Shown here: positions 5,991 to 11,691 of the stretch, one piece after another
Layout of the letters: each line of letters starts with the position of its first letter
Position numbering within the stretch: the stretch's first letter is position 1
From: Eggerthellaceae bacterium
GTDB taxonomy: Bacteria; Actinomycetota; Coriobacteriia; Coriobacteriales; Eggerthellaceae
Assembly: GCA_003452695.1 (NCBI GenBank)
Contig: DMNP01000373.1
Location: 1-15,008 of the forward strand
Reading direction: 5' to 3'
Length of the DNA stretch: 15,008 nt
The notes under the pieces: generated by a model
Told to the model about the DNA's origin: nothing
Database searches by the model: none
Seen by the model: only the letters and a program-made list of their open reading frames with translations
Translations under genes and position numbers: made by a program

Positions 5991-6803
5991 GTGGCGCTCG
6001 CTGCTGGGCGAGCGGCCGGGAGGCGACCGTCGGCGCGCCGGATGGCCGCCGCGCTTTTCGCGTCCCTGCTGCTGGCCGCATCGCCCACGATGGCAGCGCT
6101 CGCTGCGGACGAGACGGAGATGGCGGACGATTTCGTCCCCGTGGAGCTTGGCTCTGGCAACGAGGGCGGCGCGATGGAAGGTTCGGAGACTACAGGGCCC
6201 GGAAATGATGCTATTCCCGCCTCGCAATCCCCCAATGTCGGCTCCGACTACGGTTCCGAGACGGAGATCGACGTCGGCGGCGAGAAGGCGGCGTCTACGC
6301 CTTCCGGTTCCGCGCATTCTCGACCGGGGCAAGGTCGTACGGGGGTGCGGCTGGGAGACGGGTCGATTGTGACCGTCGACGAAGGCGGCAGCCTCGTGCT
6401 CGTCGACAGCTCCGGCGCCATGCGGACCTTGGACAGCGCCCACAGCTTCGAGCTCGTGGAGCATGAGGACGGCACCGTTGCCATAGCCGTCGACGGCGGC
6501 CAAGAGCTGGAGGTTCGCGGGACGAGCGTGATTTACGCCGACGAGGCTGGAAAGCGCATCGCGGTGGACACCGAATCCGCTAAGGCGCCGAGCGGAAAAG
6601 CCGCAACGGAGCCGAGCGGGACAGGCGACGGCGATGGAGGCGCAAGTGGCGTGAACGAGACCGAACTGGGCACCGATACCAAGCCGAGCACCGCGACCGA
6701 GGCTCCCGCCCGCGAAGGAGGGATTCCATATGCCGCGATCGCCTTGGGTGCTGTCGTGGTGGCCGTTGCCGCCTTTGTGCTATGGAAGCGCAGAGGGCAA
6801 TGA
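5991..6803 (+). CDS. secreted, C-terminally membrane-anchored acidic protein
   Basis: About 270 residues. The N-terminus is Arg-rich (RRPSARR), followed by a hydrophobic core (MAAALFASLLLAASPTMA) and a likely signal peptidase site near ALA at 36-38. A low-complexity acidic region follows, then a beta-rich middle (GVRLGDGSIVTVDEGGSLV to GTSVIYADEAGKRIAVD, about residues 115-195), an Asp/Gly/Thr linker, and a C-terminal transmembrane helix (YAAIALGAVVVAVAAFVLW) with a positive KRR tail. No LPxTG motif is present, so it would be membrane-anchored with its bulk outside. The GTG at 5991 is preferred over the ATG at 6042 because it keeps the positive n-region, but its ribosome binding site is weak and probably relies on coupling to the peptide gene 4 bp upstream. 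No family is recognised. Confidence 0.7.
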   Translation: MALAAGRAAGRRPSARRMAAALFASLLLAASPTMAALAADETEMADDFVPVELGSGNEGGAMEGSETTGPGNDAIPASQSPNVGSDYGSETEIDVGGEKAASTPSGSAHSRPGQGRTGVRLGDGSIVTVDEGGSLVLVDSSGAMRTLDSAHSFELVEHEDGTVAIAVDGGQELEVRGTSVIYADEAGKRIAVDTESAKAPSGKAATEPSGTGDGDGGASGVNETELGTDTKPSTATEAPAREGGIPYAAIALGAVVVAVAAFVLWKRRGQ

Positions 6804-6838
6804 CGGGCAAACGCATCATGGTGAGTAGCACATATTGA

Positions 6839-7114
6839 TCATCGGTTGTCAAGACGCTATGGGACGAGGATGCGCTGGCCTGCATCGACCTTCGCATGCT
6901 GCTGACGGGGTCTTCGGCAACGCTGATCCAGGAGGGCCTGGACGAGTCGCTCGCAGGCAGGTTCGAGCTCATAGAGAGCACGCACTGGACGTACCCCGAA
7001 TGCGCCGAGGCGTTCGGGTACAGCCTCGATGAGTACCTCTTCTTCGGGGGCTACCCCTGGACGGCGCCCCTGCACCACGACCGTCGCCGCTGGCTGCGCT
7101 ACATGAACACCTCA
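6839..7114 (+). pseudogene. AAA ATPase (DUF4143-type) internal fragment
   Basis: The frame reads ALACIDLRMLLTGSSATLI, GLDESLAGRFELIESTHWTY, AFGYSLDEYLFFGGYP and RRRWLRYMNTS. From memory this is the sensor/LTGSS strand and following segment of AAA ATPases with a DUF4143 domain. The Walker A region is absent (a TGA stop lies at 6836-6838 just upstream in frame), and on the right the homology is cut exactly where the hairpin repeat element begins. It differs in subtype from the fragment at 3679-4056, so the two are remains of different genes. No start codon with a ribosome binding site is present. Confidence 0.7.
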
Positions 7115-7206
7115 GAATACCGGTGCCAGAATACCGGTGCCAGGTACCCGTATTCACTAAGCGTAGAACGGGGATTCAAGCTCTGCCTTTCGCGGCCGGG
7201 CCCGGC

Positions 7207-7254
7207 CCACCCGCAACCCCCGCCTCGCCGGACACGAGGGCGGCCTTGCGGGTG
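7207..7254. repeat. 48-bp direct repeat, copy 1
   Basis: Identical over 48 bp to 7446-7493. The unit is itself an inverted repeat with outer arms CACCCGCAA and TTGCGGGTG and inner arms around GCCTCG/CGAGG, so it can fold into a long hairpin. An inverted partial copy lies at about 7299-7316 and a diverged direct copy at about 7384-7405. Confidence 0.85.
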
Positions 7255-7445
7255 AACGGGGCCGCAAGAACGGGCCTTTCGGCCCCCCGCGGGCACATGG
7301 CGGGGGTTGCGGGTGGAATCTCGAGTTGCCGCCGAAAGCCGACCTGGGAAAACGCCGCCGGGGGCCTCCCGGGAAGCTGGAAATCCACCCGTAACCCCGC
7401 CCTCGCGCGCCGGAACCCCGGGAAACGGCGATCTGATGCCCCGAT

Positions 7446-7493
7446 CCACCCGCAACCCCCGCCTCGCCGGACACGAGGGCGGCCTTGCGGGTG
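7446..7493. repeat. 48-bp direct repeat, copy 2
   Basis: Exact second copy, 239 bp downstream of the first and just inside the right-hand hairpin end of the composite element. Identity over 48 bp suggests recent duplication or gene conversion. Confidence 0.85.
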
Positions 7494-7590
7494 GATGGCG
7501 CCGGCCGGGTGAATACGGGTGCCTGGCACCGGTATTCAAGGCGCGGTCGAGCCGCGCACAATATGTATCCAATTTCACCTAATTTTCCTC

Positions 7591-7619
7591 TTGACGAATC
7601 CGCTGCACTGTACTAAAGT
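7591..7619 (+). promoter_or_regulatory. promoter of the tryptophan T-box/trpB2 transcript
   Basis: TTGACG (7591-7596) is a near-consensus -35. A 17-nt spacer leads to TAAAGT (7614-7619), which matches four of six -10 positions; an alternative TACTAA at 7611-7616 gives a short 14-nt spacer. It lies in an AT-richer stretch just upstream of the T-box fold and downstream of the repeat element. Confidence 0.55.
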
Positions 7620-7627
7620 GCCCCCAA

Positions 7628-7895
7628 CAAACCGATGAGAGGGAAGTGCCTCGAGCAAACGCGCCCACAGAGAGCCGGGGATGGTGGAATCCCGGCGGAG
7701 ATGCGAGCTTGGGGATGGGCCCTTGAGGGCTGGGGCAAAATCGCGCGAGCGAGAGTAGTTTCGGACGTACGTTGGCGTTAACAACAGGAGCGTGATGGCG
7801 CTTCACGAGAGGGTACACACGTACCAAGCAGCGGTGGCACCGCAGGAGCTTCGCATAGGCTCTTGTCCCTGCAAAAAGGAGGCAAGGGCTTTTTT
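7628..7895 (+). promoter_or_regulatory. tryptophan-specific T-box riboswitch leader
   Basis: The leader shows the T-box order: Stem I with AGAGAG and a distal GGATGGTGGAATCC hairpin loop region, then the 3' side of Stem I, a Stem III hairpin (GGTAC-ACAC-GTACC) and the T-box core GCGGTGGCACCGC at 7831-7843. The specifier loop pairs the AAGTG side (about 7646) with GGGGATGGG, placing TGG (7716-7718), the only tryptophan codon, in the specifier position. The T-box bulge reads TGGC, which would pair with a GCCA tRNA end, as expected for bacterial tRNA-Trp with discriminator G. Uncharged tRNA-Trp should stabilise the antiterminator and switch on trpB2. Both recognition elements agree with the downstream gene. 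Confidence 0.88.
7865..7895 (+). terminator. T-box leader terminator
   Basis: CCCT-GC (7867-7872) pairs with GC-A-AGGG (7882-7888, one bulged A) and is followed by CTTTTTT. This is the competing terminator expected for a transcriptional T-box; it lies about 20 nt after the T-box core and 123 nt before the trpB2 start. Confidence 0.75.
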
Positions 7896-8017
7896 GTTTG
7901 CCCGAAACCTCCAGGTGGCTGGCCGTTACGACATTGCAGCGGCCTGCCGAAGGACAAAGCGTTCACCATCGGGAACGCAGAGCGCCGCAAGGAACGCGGC
8001 AGAACAGGAGGCCAACA

Positions 8018-9442
8018 ATGGCAACGGCGAAGGAACTGCTGGAAAACCGGGGCGCCATGAGCGCGCAGGGCAACGATCCCTACAAGATCTACCTTGCAGA
8101 AGACGAGATTCCCACCCATTACTACAACGTGCGCGCAGACATGAAGACCGACCACCGGCCCATCATCAACCCCGGCACCTTGAAACCGGTCACCGTGGAA
8201 GACCTGGCACCGGTATTCTGCGAAGAGCTGGCGAAACAGGAGCTGAACGACACCGACGCATTCATCCCCATCCCCGACGAGGTGCGTGAATTCTACAAGA
8301 TGTACCGCCCATCGCCGTTGGTGCGCGCCACCTTCCTGGAAAAGCTGCTCGGCACCCCCGCGAAGATCTACTACAAATTCGAAGGCGGCAACACAAGCGG
8401 ATCGCACAAGCTGAATTCCGCAATAGCGCAAGCCTACTACGCCAAGCAGCAGGGACTGAAGGGCGTTACGACCGAAACGGGCGCAGGCCAATGGGGAACC
8501 GCGCTTTCCATGGCATGCAGCTTCTTCGATCTGGATTGCAAGGTGTACATGGTGCGCTGCTCCTACGAACAGAAGCCGTTCCGGCGCGCGGTCATCGAAA
8601 CCTACGGCGCATCGATCGTCCCCTCGCCGTCCGATACGACCGAAATTGGACGCAAGATCCTTGCCCAGTTCGAGGACCATTCGGGCAGTTTGGGCACGGC
8701 CATTTCCGAGGCAGTCGAGGTTGCAGTGGGCAGCGATGGCTACAAATACGTGCTGGGAAGCGTGTTGAACCAGGTGCTCATCCACCAATCCATCATCGGC
8801 CTCGAGGCAAAGGCCGCCATGGAAAAGATTGGCGTATACCCAGACATCGTCATCGGCTGCGCGGGCGGCGGATCGAACCTTGGCGGGCTTATGGCGCCGT
8901 TCATGCGCGATAAGCTGCTCGGAAAGCCGGCTCCGCACTTCATCGCGGTCGAACCTGCCAGCTGCCCTTCGCTTACACGCGGCAAGTTCACCTACGACTT
9001 CTGCGATTCGGGCCAAATCACCCCGCTTGCCAAGATGTACACGCTGGGCAACGGCTTCATGCCCAGCCCCAACCACGCCGGCGGTTTACGGTACCACGGC
9101 ATGAGCCCCATCCTCTCGCAGCTCTACCACGACGGTTTCCTGGACGAGGCGCGCGCGGTCGAGCAAACCGACGTGTTCGATGCAGCAGTCCAGTTCGCGC
9201 GCGTCGAAGGCACGCTGCCGGCCCCCGAAAGCAGCCACGCCATCCGCGTCGCCATCGACGAGGCCCTGAAGTGCAGGGAAACAGGCGAAGAGAAGGTGAT
9301 CCTGTTCGGCCTTACGGGCACCGGCTACTTCGACATGTACGCCTACGAGGCATACCTGAACGGATCTATGAGCGACTACATCCCCACCGACGAAGACTTG
9401 CAGCGCGGCTTTGCCACCATTCCCGACTTCGGGCTGGAATAG
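8018..9442 (+). CDS. trpB: tryptophan synthase beta subunit, TrpB2 type
   Basis: The 474-residue PLP enzyme joins indole and L-serine to give L-tryptophan. TrpB2-type marks include the extended N-terminus (DPYKIYLAEDEIPTHYYNV), GGNTSGSHKLN with the PLP lysine at 131, TETGAGQWG with the catalytic glutamate at 153, the phosphate-binding GCAGGGSNLGG at 280-290, and HAGGLRYHG. Length exceeds the roughly 400 residues of TrpB1, as expected for TrpB2. The ATG at 8018 has AGGAGG 6 nt upstream; the longer frame from 7898 would translate leader DNA. No trpA or other trp gene is next to it, so the enzyme may use free indole, as TrpB2 is known to do without TrpA. It is controlled by the tryptophan T-box and ends before a strong terminator, a single-gene transcript. 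Confidence 0.93.
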   Translation: MATAKELLENRGAMSAQGNDPYKIYLAEDEIPTHYYNVRADMKTDHRPIINPGTLKPVTVEDLAPVFCEELAKQELNDTDAFIPIPDEVREFYKMYRPSPLVRATFLEKLLGTPAKIYYKFEGGNTSGSHKLNSAIAQAYYAKQQGLKGVTTETGAGQWGTALSMACSFFDLDCKVYMVRCSYEQKPFRRAVIETYGASIVPSPSDTTEIGRKILAQFEDHSGSLGTAISEAVEVAVGSDGYKYVLGSVLNQVLIHQSIIGLEAKAAMEKIGVYPDIVIGCAGGGSNLGGLMAPFMRDKLLGKPAPHFIAVEPASCPSLTRGKFTYDFCDSGQITPLAKMYTLGNGFMPSPNHAGGLRYHGMSPILSQLYHDGFLDEARAVEQTDVFDAAVQFARVEGTLPAPESSHAIRVAIDEALKCRETGEEKVILFGLTGTGYFDMYAYEAYLNGSMSDYIPTDEDLQRGFATIPDFGLE

Positions 9443-9470
9443 CAACTGCAAGATTTGCACAAACGGTATC

Positions 9471-9504
9471 GGGTGGGTCCTTCCCGCGAAGGGCCCACCC
9501 TTTC
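9471..9504 (+). terminator. strong terminator after trpB2
   Basis: GGGTGGGTCCTTC (9471-9483) pairs with GAAGGGCCCACCC (9488-9500), 13 bp with a single G-U pair, around a CCGC loop and followed by TTT. It begins 28 nt after the trpB2 stop. Confidence 0.9.
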
Positions 9505-9505
9505 G

Positions 9506-9777
9506 CAAACGTGCTGAACGGCGAATTATCAGATAGGCCACCGATCTTTCACCCCGGCAAGCAGGCGGCGTGCAACGTTGTTACCGCCCACGGCTTGGCC
9601 GGGAGTTTGCTGGCACGTCCTTTCGTTCTACCGGGTTACTGGCCCGGAAGACCGAGCAGTCGCCCTGAACTATGAATGAATTGTGAATGCTTGCAGCGGA
9701 CGAAAGGTTTTGCAGAGCTCGTTCGTTTTCAGGTCGAGCGCGCATGAGACGCGAAGACATCGACCAAGGAGAACGAC
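9506..9777. other. 272-bp gap/leader before the small secreted protein
   Basis: No open frame with a ribosome binding site is present. Short hairpins can be drawn (CCGGG/CCCGG at about 9629-9645), and an AT-richer patch CTATGAATGAATTGTGAATG near 9669-9688 might contain a promoter. I could not match the region to a known riboswitch. The last bases, AAGGAGAACGAC, are the ribosome binding site of the next gene. Confidence 0.4.
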
Positions 9778-10107
9778 ATGAGCAAGAAAGACGTGAAAGC
9801 AATCGACCACAAGAGCTTCCGCAGCCGTTTGGGCGGCGGAGTAGTTGCGGGCATGTTGGCGCTGTCGATGGTGCCAGGGGTGGCCTTTGCAGCTCCTTCG
9901 TGGGGCCAGGGCAATCCGCAAGACATGGGCAACCAGCAGCAGATGGCGCAGCCTTCGGGCCAGGAGCAGTTCGGCGAGCAGCAAAACACCGGCCCCCTGA
10001 ATTCCCACCAAGTTATGACGTGGCGGGAATTCAGGTGGCCGACCAGCACAGGAGGTAAGCCACACCGTGCAAAGCCGCCCGCCTATGCGTGCGTGCGGTG
10101 GTCCTGA
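9778..10107 (+). CDS. short secreted Gln/Gly-rich protein, probably truncated
   Basis: 109 residues. A clear signal peptide runs from a basic start (MSKKDVKAIDHKSFRSRLGG) through GVVAGMLALSMVPGVAFA to a cleavage site at about 38/39. The mature start (APSWGQGNPQDMGNQQQMAQ) is a flexible Gln/Asn/Gly linker like those before the binding domains of larger secreted coriobacterial proteins. From about residue 72 the coding sequence runs into a 50-bp palindrome, after which the protein (basic, Pro-rich, ending YACVRWS) looks random and overlaps the amidase gene tail-to-tail by 25 bp. A ribosome binding site, AAGGAG, lies 8 nt before the ATG. The gene may still be expressed but appears to have lost its functional domain. 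Confidence 0.6.
   Translation: MSKKDVKAIDHKSFRSRLGGGVVAGMLALSMVPGVAFAAPSWGQGNPQDMGNQQQMAQPSGQEQFGEQQNTGPLNSHQVMTWREFRWPTSTGGKPHRAKPPAYACVRWS
9991..10040. repeat. 50-bp palindrome at the end of the secreted-protein gene
   Basis: GGCCCCCTGAATTCCC (9991-10006) and GGGAATTCAGGTGGCC (10025-10040) are inverted copies matching at 15 of 16 positions; CCA/TGG inside the loop extends the stem after one mismatch. No T-run follows on either strand. The TGAAT...ATTCA ends recall the hairpin ends of the element at 7115-7538, although the cores differ. It may be a REP-like unit or a bidirectional barrier between convergent genes. Confidence 0.75.
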
Positions 10108-10982
10108 TAATTCACCAGATAGGCCGCGAATTCGGGGGATGTGTCGGAATTACCCGTGCGCCAGGCCTTGTGGTCGATAATCGCGGATTCAAACCCGAAA
10201 TAGGCATCGATATAGGCAACAAGCTTGTCCAGCGCCTGCAGCTGCGCTTCGGGATATTCGCCGCTACCGCCCACGTGCACCATTTCGATACCCACCGACC
10301 AGGCGTTCATGCCGTAGTCTGCCGCCCAGTCGCCGATGGGAGATGCGCCGCGCATATCGTCGCGCCCATCTTCGACAACGCCGAATTGCCCGTTGTGGCC
10401 GGTGTCGCCATAGCCGGCATGATGCCCGATTCTATCCAGAGGCACGCATTGCACGATGGAGCCGTCCTTGTTGATGACGAAGTGCGCGGACACAAACCTG
10501 CCGGCATTTTCCCAATAGTCCACGACGCCTGTGGCATCGCCATCGCTTTCGGTGTCGTGCAGCACGATGTACTTCTGGAATTCGGGGCTCTTGGGACCAT
10601 GGTCCAAGCTTGCGCGGAAATCCTCGGTCAGAACCAATGCGGCACGGGCCTGCGCGACCTTAGCCGCAGAAGACGCCTGCGACGAGGCCGAAGCTGCAGA
10701 TGCCGACGCGGTGGAAGCCGATGCCGAATCGGACGCAGGGGCGGTTGCCTGCGACGGGGCAACCGAAGCTGCGGACAGCGAGCCCGAGGTGGCGCCCGCT
10801 TCGCTCGACCCCGATGCCACAGGCGATGCTTGCGCGCATGCGCTGCAGGCGAGGGCAAGCGCAACCGCCGCCAGCGCAACCGCAAACTTGCCTGCAAGAA
10901 TCCACCCGGACGACAGCATACGACCCCCCGTTGCTACCCGCGACCCGGCCAGCATACGATTCCCCATTTTATCTGCCTTCAC
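10083..10982 (-). CDS. exported N-acetylmuramoyl-L-alanine amidase (Amidase_2 fold)
   Basis: About 299 residues. The N-terminus holds a hydrophobic segment (FAVALAAVALALAC, residues 33-46) ending in cysteine; the lipobox fit is imperfect (ALAC), so either a lipoprotein or ordinary secretion is possible. An Ala/Ser-rich linker (about 53-115) leads to the amidase domain: YIVLHDTE with zinc His142, SAHFVINKDGSI, GHHAGYG, then DHKAW (His271) and NSDTSP (Asp280), a His/His/Asp zinc set like AmpD. It should cleave the muramoyl-alanine bond of peptidoglycan outside the cell. The GTG at 10982 is chosen because GGAGGA lies 12 nt upstream; ATG 11006 or 10967 are alternatives. It is divergent from purE and convergent with the truncated secreted gene. 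Confidence 0.85.
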   Translation of the reverse strand: MKADKMGNRMLAGSRVATGGRMLSSGWILAGKFAVALAAVALALACSACAQASPVASGSSEAGATSGSLSAASVAPSQATAPASDSASASTASASAASASSQASSAAKVAQARAALVLTEDFRASLDHGPKSPEFQKYIVLHDTESDGDATGVVDYWENAGRFVSAHFVINKDGSIVQCVPLDRIGHHAGYGDTGHNGQFGVVEDGRDDMRGASPIGDWAADYGMNAWSVGIEMVHVGGSGEYPEAQLQALDKLVAYIDAYFGFESAIIDHKAWRTGNSDTSPEFAAYLVNYQDHRTHA

Positions 10983-11018
10983 ACTTATCTCGTTTCCTCC
11001 GCTCATGTTCAAACACAC

Positions 11019-11026
11019 ATTATAAT
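11019..11026. promoter_or_regulatory. overlapping divergent -10 elements, amidase/purE
   Basis: ATTATAAT is self-complementary, so a perfect TATAAT can be read on both strands (plus 11021-11026, minus 11019-11024). On the minus strand a TTGTTC-like -35 lies 15 nt upstream; on the plus strand no convincing -35 is seen. If both are used, the amidase and purE promoters would be mutually exclusive. Confidence 0.5.
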
Positions 11027-11067
11027 GATGCGATGGCCCGAACAAGACAGAGAGGACAGAGAAAGCT

Positions 11068-11532
11068 ATGGCAGACAACCAGCCCGTAGTCGGGATTATC
11101 ATGGGCTCGAAATCCGATATGCCCACCATGGAAGCATGCATGCAGCAGCTCGACGAATTCGACGTGCCCTACGAGGTGAAGATTGCCAGCGCGCATCGCA
11201 AGCCCGCGGAAGTGCACGAATGGGCGTCGACGGCGCACGAGCGGGGCATGAAGGTGATCATCGCTGCGGCGGGCAAGGCCGCGCACCTGGGCGGTGTCGT
11301 TGCAGCATATACGCCTTGCCCGGTTATCTGCGTTCCGATGAAGACGAGCGACCTGGGCGGATTGGACTCGCTGTTGTCGATGGTGCAGATGCCGAGCGGC
11401 GTGCCCGTGGCCTGCGTGGCCATTAACGGCGCCAAGAATGCTGCCATCTTGGCCGTGCAGATGCTCGGCACCGGCGACGATGCGGCTCGCCAGAAAATCC
11501 TGGACTTCAAGCAGGCGATGGCCGAAGCCTAA
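11068..11532 (+). CDS. purE: N5-carboxyaminoimidazole ribonucleotide mutase
   Basis: 154 residues, the usual length for class I PurE. It converts N5-CAIR to CAIR in de novo purine synthesis and works as a cytoplasmic octamer. Seen are MGSKSD at 12-17 (phosphate/substrate loop), SAHRKP with catalytic His43, AAGKAAHLGG and the PMKTSDLGGLDSLLS segment followed by MPSGVPVA. AGAGGA lies about 12 nt before the ATG. No purK or other pur gene is adjacent; the gene stands between a divergent amidase and the ior operon. The gap of 159 bp to iorA contains no obvious terminator, so read-through into iorA is possible. Confidence 0.95.
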   Translation: MADNQPVVGIIMGSKSDMPTMEACMQQLDEFDVPYEVKIASAHRKPAEVHEWASTAHERGMKVIIAAAGKAAHLGGVVAAYTPCPVICVPMKTSDLGGLDSLLSMVQMPSGVPVACVAINGAKNAAILAVQMLGTGDDAARQKILDFKQAMAEA

Positions 11533-11691
11533 GCGCGCCTTCGCTCGCTTTCGGGCACGTTGAAAGAGGCGCTCCCCCGCTCGCGCGGACGGCAGCCGAA
11601 GCGCAAGGCCCGAACGCCCCGGCTTTCCGCACGTTGCCATGGCGGCAAGGTCCGCGCACCCGCATGCACCCCTATGTTCACGAGGTGAAGT

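Larger units (their letters stand above)
7115..7538. mobile_element. composite REP/MITE-like element with inverted hairpin ends
   Basis: The 424-bp element is bounded by near-perfect inverted repeats: 7129-7156 on the left and 7510-7538 on the right, differing at one base over 28. Each end is itself an imperfect palindrome (GAATAC...GTATTC) able to form a hairpin, as in REP sequences mobilised by Y1/RAYT transposases. A 14-bp extra copy (GAATACCGGTGCCA) is duplicated in tandem at 7115-7128. The interior is very GC-rich, with direct and inverted copies of a CCACCCGCAACCCCCGCC core and no credible gene. No transposase is encoded and no target duplication is visible. Its left end truncates the ATPase fragment. 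Confidence 0.65.

Noticed and set aside
7207..7493. Possible CRISPR array from the 48-bp repeats
   Set aside because: Only two exact copies 239 bp apart, with inverted and diverged copies between, and no regular spacers or cas genes.
7898..8017. N-terminal extension of trpB2 to a TTG just after the leader terminator
   Set aside because: No ribosome binding site, non-family sequence, and the ATG at 8018 has AGGAGG at ideal spacing.
7778..9076. 432-codon open frame on the minus strand across trpB2 and the T-box
   Set aside because: Shadow of trpB2; its C-terminal end would read through the T-box core and terminator.
9540..9660. Possible c-di-GMP or cobalamin riboswitch before the secreted protein
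   Set aside because: CTACCGGGTTAC superficially resembles the end of a c-di-GMP-I aptamer, but the conserved core segments (GGACGCA...CCUAA type) and any B12 box are missing.
11533..11691. Terminator between purE and iorA
   Set aside because: TTGCC/GGCAA around ATGGC at about 11634-11648 is a small hairpin without a T-run; not enough to call termination.
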